From positions 124,001 through 188,000 of the forward strand of contig JACKPN010000003.1 in NCBI GenBank assembly GCA_024233575.1: a DNA stretch of 64,000 bases, read 5' to 3'. Position numbers and translations under genes: made by a program. Below, one piece after another: positions 27,124-34,633 of the stretch (position 1 is the stretch's first letter; the number at the start of each line of letters is the position of its first letter). This DNA is from Chlamydiales bacterium. Lineage in GTDB: Bacteria; Chlamydiota; Chlamydiia; Chlamydiales; Criblamydiaceae. The notes beneath the pieces are model-generated. The model did no database searches and had not been told where the DNA came from. It saw nothing but the letters and a program-made list of their open reading frames with translations.

Positions 27124-28134
27124 CTATGCGATTAAGCTTTCAGTTTCAACAGTTTCGTCGCCAAGCGGAAACTCCGTGATCAGGCGGCGAACCTCATCGG
27201 TTGAGACGGCTTTACTGATCAGTCCTCTGAACGCACGCGTCCCTGCTGACTTCTTGATATACCAGCAACCGACACGGCGCATATCGACGCAGACGCGGCG
27301 ATCGCTACGATAGGCGCGCGTATACTCAAAATGCTCGAGAAGCTCTTGTCGAACCTCTTCAACGGAGCGTTCTCTAGGATCTAGACCGTCGAGGACGTGA
27401 AGGATGTCTTCAACGATCCATGGCTGTCCCATTGTTCCACGTGAAACCAGGACGGCATCGCATCCTGTTTCTTCAAACATCCGCTTTGCAGCATATCCAT
27501 CGAAGACATCACCGTTGCCAATCACTTTGATTGAAGTGCGCGCTTCGACGCACTGCTTGATGTAATCCCAATTTGCCGGGCCGCGGTATGCTTGTTTGCG
27601 CGTTCTGCCATGGATGCAGATTGCGGCAGCGCCAGCCTCTTCGGCTATCTTGGTGATTAGCGGCGCGTTGATCTCTTCTTCACTCCATCCGGCACGGATC
27701 TTTACCGTGACGGGGATCTTGACGGCAGCGACCATGTTAGCGAGAATGTCGCCGATTTTTTGAGGGTTTTTCAGAAGGCCGGAACCGCTTCCGTCTTTCG
27801 TGACTTTATCAACAGGACAGCCGCAGTTAAGATCGATGACATCGAAACCTAGCTCTTCAATCATGCGCGCCGCTTGACCGGCGATCTCAGGCTTACTGCC
27901 GCAGATCTGACCGCCGATCGGATGCATATCCTTATCGTAGTCCAACATATGGAAAGTGTTCGGATCGTGACGGACAAGAGCGTCCATTTTGACCATTTCA
28001 CAGTACATAAGGCCGGGGCCGTACTTCGCCGACATTTTACGGAAGGGAAAGTCTGAACATCCCGCAAGAGGTGCATAGAAAATATTGTTAGGAAGCTCGG
28101 TGTTGCCGAGTTGGAAAGGCTGTTTTTTTGTCAT
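27124..28134 (-). CDS. dus: tRNA-dihydrouridine synthase (Dus, DusB-like)
   Basis: 336 residues forming an FMN-binding TIM barrel. Typical motifs are APLAGCSDFPFR near the start, the catalytic LNCGCPVDKVTK with the active-site Cys, the CIHGRTRKQAYRGPANW segment and IGNGDVFDG. It reduces specific uridines in tRNA to dihydrouridine. The length and the HGRTRKQ...G motif favour the DusB group. It probably shares an operon with the yggT genes upstream and the APH-like gene downstream. Confidence 0.94.
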   Translation of the reverse strand: MTKKQPFQLGNTELPNNIFYAPLAGCSDFPFRKMSAKYGPGLMYCEMVKMDALVRHDPNTFHMLDYDKDMHPIGGQICGSKPEIAGQAARMIEELGFDVIDLNCGCPVDKVTKDGSGSGLLKNPQKIGDILANMVAAVKIPVTVKIRAGWSEEEINAPLITKIAEEAGAAAICIHGRTRKQAYRGPANWDYIKQCVEARTSIKVIGNGDVFDGYAAKRMFEETGCDAVLVSRGTMGQPWIVEDILHVLDGLDPRERSVEEVRQELLEHFEYTRAYRSDRRVCVDMRRVGCWYIKKSAGTRAFRGLISKAVSTDEVRRLITEFPLGDETVETESLIA

Positions 28135-28148
28135 CGATTAAAAAGAAA

Positions 28149-28427
28149 TTATTTTATTTTTTTATGGAAGCGTTTGATTAATATTCCCACGTAAGCAAGA
28201 ACAGCTAAGGCGATGATCGAACTGAGGTTGTATTGGCCGATGGGAGGGATGATCCACCGGAAGAGATCTAGGTAGGGATTAGTAAAAATGCCTAAATATT
28301 GGATAAACCGTGAGGACTCAAACTCCGGAAACCAAGTGGCGGCAATCCGTACCAATATCATGATGAGGTACACCTGATAAAGACGGAATAACCAACCGGT
28401 CGCTGTTTTTAGGCTTCGTGATTTCAT
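28149..28427 (-). CDS. YggT family membrane protein (first of two)
   Basis: 92 residues with two hydrophobic helices flanking the conserved YggT core, RIAATWFPEFESS...TNPYLDLFRWIIPPIG. YggT proteins (YlmG in cyanobacteria/plastids) are small integral membrane proteins linked to nucleoid or division-site organisation and membrane protein assembly; the biochemical role is unresolved. It lies 27 bp after a second YggT gene and 14 bp before dus. The tandem pair suggests an old duplication, as some bacteria carry a fused double YggT. Confidence 0.88.
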   Translation of the reverse strand: MKSRSLKTATGWLFRLYQVYLIMILVRIAATWFPEFESSRFIQYLGIFTNPYLDLFRWIIPPIGQYNLSSIIALAVLAYVGILIKRFHKKIK

Positions 28428-28454
28428 GAACCCAGCATAGCATAAAGGACAAAT

Positions 28455-28718
28455 TTAAAAAACAAATAATCCAATGAGATACTTCAGTCCCCACTCAATC
28501 ACACCTAAGGCGATGAACGCGACGATCGGGCTGATATCGATCATGCCGATAGGAGGTATGAACTTGCGGAAGAGGTTCAGATAGGGATCGGTATAGTAAC
28601 CAATAAATTGAATCACCTTCATCGAACGAAGCTCGGGAACCCACGAGGCAATGATGCGTATAAAGAGCATGATCATATAAACGCGGAAGATTAGGTCGAT
28701 GATAGAGATAATTGTCAT
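28455..28718 (-). CDS. YggT family membrane protein (second of two)
   Basis: 87 residues from ATG 28718, which follows AAAGGAACTGCT; an in-frame start 17 codons upstream lacks such a signal. Two membrane helices surround RIIASWVPELRSM...TDPYLNLFRKFIPPIGMID, matching the neighbouring paralogue residue for residue in the conserved core. It is the first gene of the yggT-yggT-dus run and diverges from dnaB, with about 110 bp between them for both promoters. Confidence 0.88.
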   Translation of the reverse strand: MTIISIIDLIFRVYMIMLFIRIIASWVPELRSMKVIQFIGYYTDPYLNLFRKFIPPIGMIDISPIVAFIALGVIEWGLKYLIGLFVF

Positions 28719-28832
28719 AGCAGTTCCTTTGTACAACTCGGTTATAAGGGAAGAAAGTTTTTTTGTCATTAATGTTGATGCAGTACGCCCGTTTACGCTA
28801 TTCTATGGCAACGTCCAACAAAAGGTCTCGTC

Positions 28833-30290
28833 ATGAGTGAAGAGCGTATAAAAATTAAAATTGCCCCTAATTCCAAAGAATCGGAGATGATGGTTCTCGG
28901 TTGCATGCTTACAAGCATCAACGCCTTGAACATTGCTGCCGACGCTCTTGATGACAGCGACTTTTATTTTACCGAGCATAAAATCATTTTTGAAGTCCTT
29001 AAGACGCTTTACAAGAATGACAAACCGGCAGACGTCCACCTCGTAGCAGAAGAGCTGAAAAGGATGGACAAGCTCAAAGCGGTCGGCGGCGTGGCTTATG
29101 TGACAACATTGGCGCAATATGCAGGTACATCGGCGCATATCGAGCAGTATTGCGACTTGATCCGCGATAAGTCGATATTGCGCAAAATGATCACGGCTTC
29201 GCAGTCTGTGGAGAAACGCGCTCTAGAAGAGCCGCAGGATGTATTCGATGCCTTAGACGAAGCGCAGCAGCTGTTCTTCAATATCTCGCAGTCGCACAGC
29301 CCATTGTCGGGACGTACAATATCTGAAGTGCTTACGGGCGTTAAGTCAGAAACCGGTCAGCCCTTTCTAAAAGAACTGGAAGAGCGTCAGGAGGAGTACA
29401 AACTTCGCGGGCCAGAAGATCCGGGTATTTCCGGTATTCCGACATTCTTGCACGATCTTGACAAGATGATTGATGGGCTAGGCGCATCAAACTTGATGAT
29501 TCTCGCTGCGCGTCCCGCTATGGGTAAAACGGCTTTGGCGCTCAATATCGGCGAGAATGTTTGCTTCAAAGGGAATATCCCCGTGGGAATTTTTTCTCTA
29601 GAGATGAGCGCGGAACAATTGGTGCACCGTCTTGTCTGCTCGCAGGCAGAAGTGGAGTCGGACAAAATTAAGACGGGATCGTTGAACGGCGTTGAATATC
29701 AACGGATTGTAGGTGCTGTCAATGAAATGCAGAACCATACGATGGTGATCGACGACCAGCCCGGACTAAAAATTACCGACCTCAGGGCGCGTGCACGACG
29801 GATGAAGGAAAATTACGATATCGGATTCTTGATTATCGACTATTTGCAGCTGATCTCAGGATCGGGATCTTCTCGAGCGTCTGAAAGCCGTCAGGTGGAG
29901 ATTTCAGAGATTTCACGTATGCTGAAAAATCTTGCCCGAGAACTCAATGTGCCGATCCTGTGCCTGTCGCAGCTGTCGCGTAAGGTAGAAGAGCGTCAAG
30001 GGCATCGTCCGATGATGAGCGACTTGCGCGAATCAGGGTCTATCGAGCAGGATAGCGACGTTGTCATGTTCCTCTTGCGGCGCGAATACTACGATCCGAT
30101 GGACAAGCCGGGGATGGCGGAGCTTATTGTCGGCAAAAACCGTCACGGCGGTGTTGGCAGCGTCAACCTTACTTTCCGTAAGGAGTACGCCCATTTCTGC
30201 AACTATACGCCGCTTAACAACTACGAGAATGGCGAGATGGCGCGGGATCCGGCTGCTGAAGCGGCGTTCCAGGAGTTTTCTCCGGTCTAA
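28833..30290 (+). CDS. dnaB: replicative DNA helicase DnaB
   Basis: 485 residues. The N-terminal primase-interacting domain (1-150) is followed by the RecA-like motor with Walker A ARPAMGKT (226-233), Walker B FLIIDYLQLI, and the DLRESGSIEQDSDVV arginine-finger region. It unwinds DNA at the replication fork. In Chlamydia dnaB is followed by gidA/mnmG and lplA, and the same order is kept here with insertions, a strong argument for chlamydial origin. No intein or truncation. Confidence 0.97.
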   Translation: MSEERIKIKIAPNSKESEMMVLGCMLTSINALNIAADALDDSDFYFTEHKIIFEVLKTLYKNDKPADVHLVAEELKRMDKLKAVGGVAYVTTLAQYAGTSAHIEQYCDLIRDKSILRKMITASQSVEKRALEEPQDVFDALDEAQQLFFNISQSHSPLSGRTISEVLTGVKSETGQPFLKELEERQEEYKLRGPEDPGISGIPTFLHDLDKMIDGLGASNLMILAARPAMGKTALALNIGENVCFKGNIPVGIFSLEMSAEQLVHRLVCSQAEVESDKIKTGSLNGVEYQRIVGAVNEMQNHTMVIDDQPGLKITDLRARARRMKENYDIGFLIIDYLQLISGSGSSRASESRQVEISEISRMLKNLARELNVPILCLSQLSRKVEERQGHRPMMSDLRESGSIEQDSDVVMFLLRREYYDPMDKPGMAELIVGKNRHGGVGSVNLTFRKEYAHFCNYTPLNNYENGEMARDPAAEAAFQEFSPV

Positions 30291-30605
30291 TAGGAAGTTC
30301 CGTGAGGCTATCGATAACTTTCCAGTCAGGATTGATCTTGTCGGTAGAGAAAAGAAGCAGTCTTCATAACGATCAAGCTCATCCGTTGACATTTCCATCC
30401 CTGTTTTCCGCAGGTTCGCACGAATCTCCGATGGCGTTAAATTATAGATAAGGTCCCGATGGAACGCTTGAAACACCGACTTGCCGGGTGGCGAATTAGC
30501 GACTGTTGCGCATTCCCAAATCAAAAGAAGGGGACAATAAATTAAAAACAGAGTGAAAACATTTTTTTTTCTCCTAGTGATCTCCAAAGACCTAGCTAAT
30601 GACAT
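30033..30605 (-). CDS. hypothetical secreted protein, probably frameshifted
   Basis: The first ~100 codons look real: a basic start, a hydrophobic stretch (VFTLFLIYCPLLLIW), ECATVA and then a hydrophilic chain to about DELDRYEDCFFSLP, i.e. a plausible signal peptide plus mature part. Beyond about 30340 the frame becomes Arg-rich and simply mirrors dnaB antisense. The adjacent frame instead reads TDKINPDWKVIDSLTELPIRPEK and stops at about 30214. I therefore suspect a one-base frameshift near 30350 in a small secreted-protein gene overlapping the dnaB 3' end. Family unknown. The 30291-30709 gap otherwise holds only the next gene's promoter. Confidence 0.4.
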   Translation of the reverse strand: MSLARSLEITRRKKNVFTLFLIYCPLLLIWECATVANSPPGKSVFQAFHRDLIYNLTPSEIRANLRKTGMEMSTDELDRYEDCFFSLPTRSILTGKLSIASRNFLLDRRKLLERRFSSRIPRHLAILVVVKRRIVAEMGVLLTESKVDAANTAVTVFADNKLRHPRLVHRIVVFAPQEEHDNVAILLDRP

Positions 30606-30709
30606 AAAAAATCCCCACTTTCAAACGCTTTACTTTTTAATGAATATCTTCTAAACTGGGTCGTTGTTATCAAATTAAACGTCATAGATTTGAGTAAACC
30701 GGAGTAACT

Positions 30710-30799
30710 ATGTCCTCAGTAAAGAAAAAACGTAAGTACAAGATTGCGAAGCACAAACGCAAGAAGCGTAGCCGCAGAGACCGTCACAAGTCTAAGTAA
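30710..30799 (+). CDS. 29-aa Lys/Arg-rich ribosomal-type protein (mS38/AURKAIP1-COX24 domain)
   Basis: The tiny frame MSSVKKKRKYKIAKHKRKKR... is preceded by GGAG five bases before the ATG and ends 25 bp before mnmG. Its pattern (SVKKKRKxKIxKHKRKKxxRRxRHK) matches the short bacterial relatives of mitochondrial ribosomal protein mS38 (AURKAIP1/COX24 domain), reported in some bacterial phyla and usually unannotated because of size. It probably binds rRNA in the small subunit. It has the composition of a genuine ribosomal peptide and is very unlikely to arise by chance. Confidence 0.8.
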   Translation: MSSVKKKRKYKIAKHKRKKRSRRDRHKSK

Positions 30800-30824
30800 A
30801 ATCAAATAAAAAGTTGAGTTGCTT

Positions 30825-32657
30825 ATGTGGAGGTATCCTGTCAAATATGATGTCATCGTGATGGGTGGCGGGCATGCCGGATGCGAAGCAGCATTGGCAT
30901 CGGCCCGAATGGGTGCGCGCACCCTTCTTCTGACGATGAATCTGGATACCATCGCCAAGATGAGCTGCAATCCCGCTGTCGGAGGAATCGGCAAGGGCCA
31001 TATGGTCCGTGAGATCGACGCCCTCGGGGGCGAGATGGGCAAAGTCATCGACTGCACAGGCATTCAGTTCCGCATGCTTAACGCAACAAAGGGGCCCGCC
31101 GTTTGGGCTCCGCGTGCTCAAGCGGACAAGGTTGCCTATCAGTTCGAGATGAAGCACCGTTTGGAGAAAACGGAAAATCTCGAGATCAAGCAAGGAACGA
31201 TCGAGGAGCTCATCGTTGAAGAGGGCGCTGTCGTAGGAGTGATCACCAAGGAAGGGATCATCTACGATGCCCAAACGCTGATTATCTCCTCAGGAACATT
31301 CCTGCGTGGCTTGCTGCATATTGGTGAGAACAACTACTCGGGCGGACGCGCCGGCGATCAGCCTGCGGTCGGTCTGTCCGCTTCTCTTGAAAAGCTCGGC
31401 TTGAAGCTGGGACGCCTGAAGACCGGTACGCCGCCAAGGGTGAACTGCCGTTCGATCGATTATTCTCTTTGCGAGGAACAGCCCGGCGATGAAGGTGTGA
31501 AGTTTTCTTTTGACAAAGAGGAGCGTTCACGCCTTCCCCAAGTCTCTTGTCATATCACATACACAACACAAGAAACTAAGCAGATTATCCTCGATAATCT
31601 GCATCGTTCGCCGATGTACTCGGGCATTATCAAAGGGATTGGTCCACGTTATTGCCCCTCGATCGAAGATAAAGTTGTCCGCTTTGCCGATAAAGAGCGG
31701 CATCAGCTGTTCTTAGAGCCGGAAGGGCTAAACACAAACGAGGTCTATGTCAATGGAATTTCCTCGTCCCTGCCGATCGATGTACAGATGGCGTTCATCC
31801 GCTCGATCCCGGCCCTTCGGGATGCCGAGGTGATGCGCCCTGCTTATGCGATAGAGTATGATTATGTTCTCAGCGGTCAGATTCTTCCCTCTCTTGAGGC
31901 TAAAGCTGTTTCAGGGTTGTTCCTTGCGGGACAGATTAATGGAACGACAGGATACGAAGAAGCCGCAGCACAAGGGTTGATGGCCGGAATTAATGCAGCA
32001 AGCAAAGTGCAAGGCAGAGAGGCTTTAATCCTTAAAAGGTCTGAAGCGTATATTGGCGTAATGATCGACGATCTTGTTACCAAAGGGCTTACCGAACCAT
32101 ATCGTATGTTTACCAGCCGTGCTGAGCATCGTCTTCTTTTGCGCCAGGATAATGCTGACCTGCGTTTGCGTCGTTATGGCTACGAGATCGGACTGATTGA
32201 TCAAGAACGTTACGATCTGCTTGTGTACAAAGAAAGCAAGATCGCCGAAGAGACGGCGCGGTTGCACAAAGTATACAAGCATCTCAATGGTCGAGGCTAC
32301 TCTTTGGGGCAGCTTCTTTGCCGTCCTGAAAACACTTATGCTACGCTTTTGGAGTTGTATCCCGACGAGATGCATGATTGGGGCGAAGAGGTAAATTTTC
32401 AAATAGAATTGAACCTTAAATATGCTGGATATATTGAGCGTCAACAACTTGAGGTTGACCGCCTTGAGCATGTCGAAAAAGTGCGCATCCCCGAAGGTTT
32501 TGATTTTGCTCAAGTACTGGGCCTGCGTAACGAAGCGCGTGAGCGTCTATTAGAAAAACGGCCGATCAATCTAGGTCAGGCAGCACGCATCTCCGGGGTA
32601 TCGCCTGCCGATATTTCCGTTTTGATGATCGCTCTTACACGGCGTGCCCGCGTCTAA
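30825..32657 (+). CDS. mnmG: tRNA uridine-5-carboxymethylaminomethyl modification enzyme MnmG (GidA)
   Basis: About 610 residues. The FAD-binding motif VMGGGHAGCEAALASARMG lies at the N-terminus. The middle holds GTFLRGLLHIGE and LKTGTPPR, then GYEEAAAQG, and the C-terminal tRNA-binding domain ends in a helical bundle containing GISPADI-like VSPADISVL. With MnmE it installs the cmnm5 group at wobble U34 of tRNAs. ATG 30825 is preferred over a TTG two codons earlier. The gene follows dnaB and the small ribosomal-type gene, as expected for Chlamydiales synteny. Confidence 0.97.
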   Translation: MWRYPVKYDVIVMGGGHAGCEAALASARMGARTLLLTMNLDTIAKMSCNPAVGGIGKGHMVREIDALGGEMGKVIDCTGIQFRMLNATKGPAVWAPRAQADKVAYQFEMKHRLEKTENLEIKQGTIEELIVEEGAVVGVITKEGIIYDAQTLIISSGTFLRGLLHIGENNYSGGRAGDQPAVGLSASLEKLGLKLGRLKTGTPPRVNCRSIDYSLCEEQPGDEGVKFSFDKEERSRLPQVSCHITYTTQETKQIILDNLHRSPMYSGIIKGIGPRYCPSIEDKVVRFADKERHQLFLEPEGLNTNEVYVNGISSSLPIDVQMAFIRSIPALRDAEVMRPAYAIEYDYVLSGQILPSLEAKAVSGLFLAGQINGTTGYEEAAAQGLMAGINAASKVQGREALILKRSEAYIGVMIDDLVTKGLTEPYRMFTSRAEHRLLLRQDNADLRLRRYGYEIGLIDQERYDLLVYKESKIAEETARLHKVYKHLNGRGYSLGQLLCRPENTYATLLELYPDEMHDWGEEVNFQIELNLKYAGYIERQQLEVDRLEHVEKVRIPEGFDFAQVLGLRNEARERLLEKRPINLGQAARISGVSPADISVLMIALTRRARV

Positions 32658-32723
32658 TCCTTTCGTTGGTATTTTTTACAAGATCCCGTACAGTAAGCGA
32701 TAAAATTCCTTGTGGAGGCGATA

Positions 32724-33680
32724 GTGTTTCGTTTTTTCTTTTTTCTTCCTTGTATCTTGGCGGCAACAGCATCGGCTTTTACCTACGATGAAGAGTTTGA
32801 AATCCATCAACCGCAGATCAAGGTGATGGAGAATCAACAAGCCATTGCAGAATCTGTAGCGGAGATGTTGGTAGCAAAAATTCGTGAGCGCAATCGCTGC
32901 CATGCCCGAACCGTTCTAGGTCTGGCGACAGGAAAAACGGTGATCCCCATTTATGAAGCCTTTGTTCGCAGGGTTTTGGAAGAGAAGTTGGACCTTTCGC
33001 AAGTGTATACTTTTAATCTTGATGAATATCTTGGCATTCCCAATGACAGCGAAAAGTCGCTTTACCACTTTATGAATACTCACCTGTTTTCCTCGTTGAA
33101 ATGCTCTGTAAAGTACCCTAAAGGGCTAAGGGAGCAGCAGACCTTTCTTCCTAACGGTTGGGCGAAATCGGAAGATGACCTTTCACCGACAGAATTTAGA
33201 GCATTTAAAAAGCATTTTCCTAAACACCTTCAGGGTGCTCTTTTCAATGAAAAAGAGGAGATGTGGGTGTTGAAGCGGCGCGCCGCCGAATATGATAGGC
33301 AGATCCATCGTTTGGGGCCTATTGATATCCAGATTCTGAGCTTGGGCGTCAACGGTCATATCGGTCTTGCTGAGCCGGGAACGCCGTTCAATAGCCGCAC
33401 TCATGTAGTTAAGCTTGCTGACAGCACGCGTATTGAAAACAGCCGCTATTACGGAGAGTCGGTCGAACAGTTCCCTGAATACGCCATTACAATGGGAATC
33501 GGCACGATCTTGCAGGCAAAAAAGATCGTTCTCTTAGCCTATGGAAAAGAGAAGGCTGATGTTGTCAAGCAGACCCTTGACCACCCCCTTTCCCGTTTTT
33601 TCCCTGCGACGAGTTTACGGCTGCATCCACAGGTCGTTCTGTTTATTGATCAGCTAGCCGGCGAAATGTTAGGGAAATAA
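32724..33680 (+). CDS. nagB: NagB-like glucosamine-6-phosphate deaminase with apparent signal peptide
   Basis: 318 residues from GTG 32724, which sits 5 bases after GGAGG; an in-frame GTG at 32712 overlaps that signal. The NagB fold is clear: GLATGKTV (substrate phosphate loop), FNLDEYLG with catalytic Asp/Glu, and GVNGHIGLAEPGTPF with the catalytic His. NagB converts glucosamine-6-phosphate to fructose-6-phosphate and ammonia in the cytosol. Oddly, the chain starts with a textbook signal-peptide-like stretch (FRFFFFLPCILAATASA) before the first beta-strand, and a ~25-residue insertion precedes the YDRQIHRLGPIDIQ segment. Either it is exported, an unusual location for this substrate, or the N-terminus anchors it. 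It overlaps lplA by one base. Confidence 0.8.
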   Translation: MFRFFFFLPCILAATASAFTYDEEFEIHQPQIKVMENQQAIAESVAEMLVAKIRERNRCHARTVLGLATGKTVIPIYEAFVRRVLEEKLDLSQVYTFNLDEYLGIPNDSEKSLYHFMNTHLFSSLKCSVKYPKGLREQQTFLPNGWAKSEDDLSPTEFRAFKKHFPKHLQGALFNEKEEMWVLKRRAAEYDRQIHRLGPIDIQILSLGVNGHIGLAEPGTPFNSRTHVVKLADSTRIENSRYYGESVEQFPEYAITMGIGTILQAKKIVLLAYGKEKADVVKQTLDHPLSRFFPATSLRLHPQVVLFIDQLAGEMLGK

Positions 33681-34396
33681 TGCCACAGAGTATCATTCAT
33701 CTTCTTCAGCTTCATCAAGTGCCCATTTTTCGCCAGCTTCAGATTGAAGAAGCGCTCCTGCGCTGTGATAACCGTAACTGGTGTATTCTTAATGAAGGGT
33801 CGACGCCTGCAATCGTGATGGGAATCTCAGCTAAAGAGGCTCAATGGGTCAATCTGCCTTTGTTGCAAAAGAAACCGCTTCCTTTGATTCGTAGATTTAG
33901 CGGAGGCGGCACCGTTGTTGTCGATGAAAGCACCCTCTTTGCAACGTTGATCGGCGAGGTAGAAGACTCCGGAGTTAGTTGCTCTCCCGACCATGTGCAC
34001 TCGCTGGCTTTACAGATCTATCAGGATCTGTTTGTTGATGATCGTTTCTCGCTACGCGAAAATGATTATGTATTTGGAGAGAAAAAATTCGGCGGCAATG
34101 CGCAGTATTTACGGAAAGGACGCTGGCTGCATCATACTTCATTTCTGTGGCAGTTTGATCCACAGAAGATGGAATACCTTACCCTTCCACCCAAGATGCC
34201 CTCCTATCGCAAAAAACGCCCCCATCATGAATTTTTATGCACACTAGACCAATGGCTGCCATCGCGGGAGATGTTCAGAAAAAAAATGATTGATGTTTTG
34301 AAGAAGCGTTACCATGTTCGAGAAGTTGGCCTTGAGGAGATCGAACCATTTTTATCGATACCTCACCGTAAAGCAACGAAGCTGATTTCGGTATAA
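33680..34396 (+). CDS. lplA: lipoate-protein ligase A family protein
   Basis: 238 residues. The lipoate-binding motif RRFSGGGTVVVD (about 71-82) and the catalytic Lys region GEKKFGGNAQ (about 133-142) define the biotin/lipoate ligase fold. It attaches lipoyl groups to E2 and H proteins. The start overlaps the stop of the nagB-like gene by one base (TAATG). In Chlamydia lplA follows gidA directly, so the nagB-like gene is an insertion in that order. The stop lies exactly at the base of a minus-strand terminator. The short C-terminal accessory part suggests a single-domain, LplA-like or octanoyltransferase-type enzyme. Confidence 0.85.
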   Translation: MPQSIIHLLQLHQVPIFRQLQIEEALLRCDNRNWCILNEGSTPAIVMGISAKEAQWVNLPLLQKKPLPLIRRFSGGGTVVVDESTLFATLIGEVEDSGVSCSPDHVHSLALQIYQDLFVDDRFSLRENDYVFGEKKFGGNAQYLRKGRWLHHTSFLWQFDPQKMEYLTLPPKMPSYRKKRPHHEFLCTLDQWLPSREMFRKKMIDVLKKRYHVREVGLEEIEPFLSIPHRKATKLISV

Positions 34397-34424
34397 AAAA
34401 AGACTGCCGGAAGGGATGCGGTCT
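34394..34424 (-). terminator. Rho-independent terminator for minus-strand transcript
   Basis: On the minus strand a 7-bp stem (AGACCGC paired with GCAGTCT, one G-U) with a 10-base loop is followed by seven T residues. Nothing similar follows on the plus strand, so it ends a leftward transcript, either the candidate ncRNA or the glycosyltransferase mRNA. Confidence 0.8.
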
Positions 34425-34605
34425 TCGCACAATCAACAAAGTTTGTGCAGGTGGGTCCGTTTCCTAAGTTTCGAGTTCATTTAGAAGCTCTACGCCTAAC
34501 GTCCTGGTCCCTTAAACTTAATAAATATCGTTGATGAGCATTTATTCGACCGGCTGTCCCTGGCGGCAGCGAAGTCTTTAAGGCTTATCGCCTTGTTCTA
34601 TCTAT
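34394..34605 (-). ncRNA. candidate structured small RNA (~200 nt)
   Basis: The ~240 bp between lplA and the glycosyltransferase gene contains no frame. On the minus strand it folds into a row of hairpins: 34580-34594 (AAGGC/GCCTT), 34520-34526 with 34540-34546 (7 bp), 34473-34490 (GAG-UUC/GAACUC), 34427-34448 (GCACAA/UUGUGC), then the terminator. An AT-rich TATAAATATA (about 34604-34613) could be a -10 element just upstream. Size and isolation suit a housekeeping RNA such as 6S, but I could not match a family consensus, and tmRNA, RNase P and SRP signatures are absent. It could also be a structured 3' UTR. Confidence 0.45.
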
Positions 34606-34633
34606 ATTTATACAACATCGGACTTTTTTGCCG

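Noticed and set aside
34397..34633. tmRNA, RNase P RNA or SRP RNA in the gap after lplA
   Set aside because: The conserved signatures (tRNA-like end, CRI/CRV motifs, GGAAGGAAGCAGCC loop) are absent on both strands.
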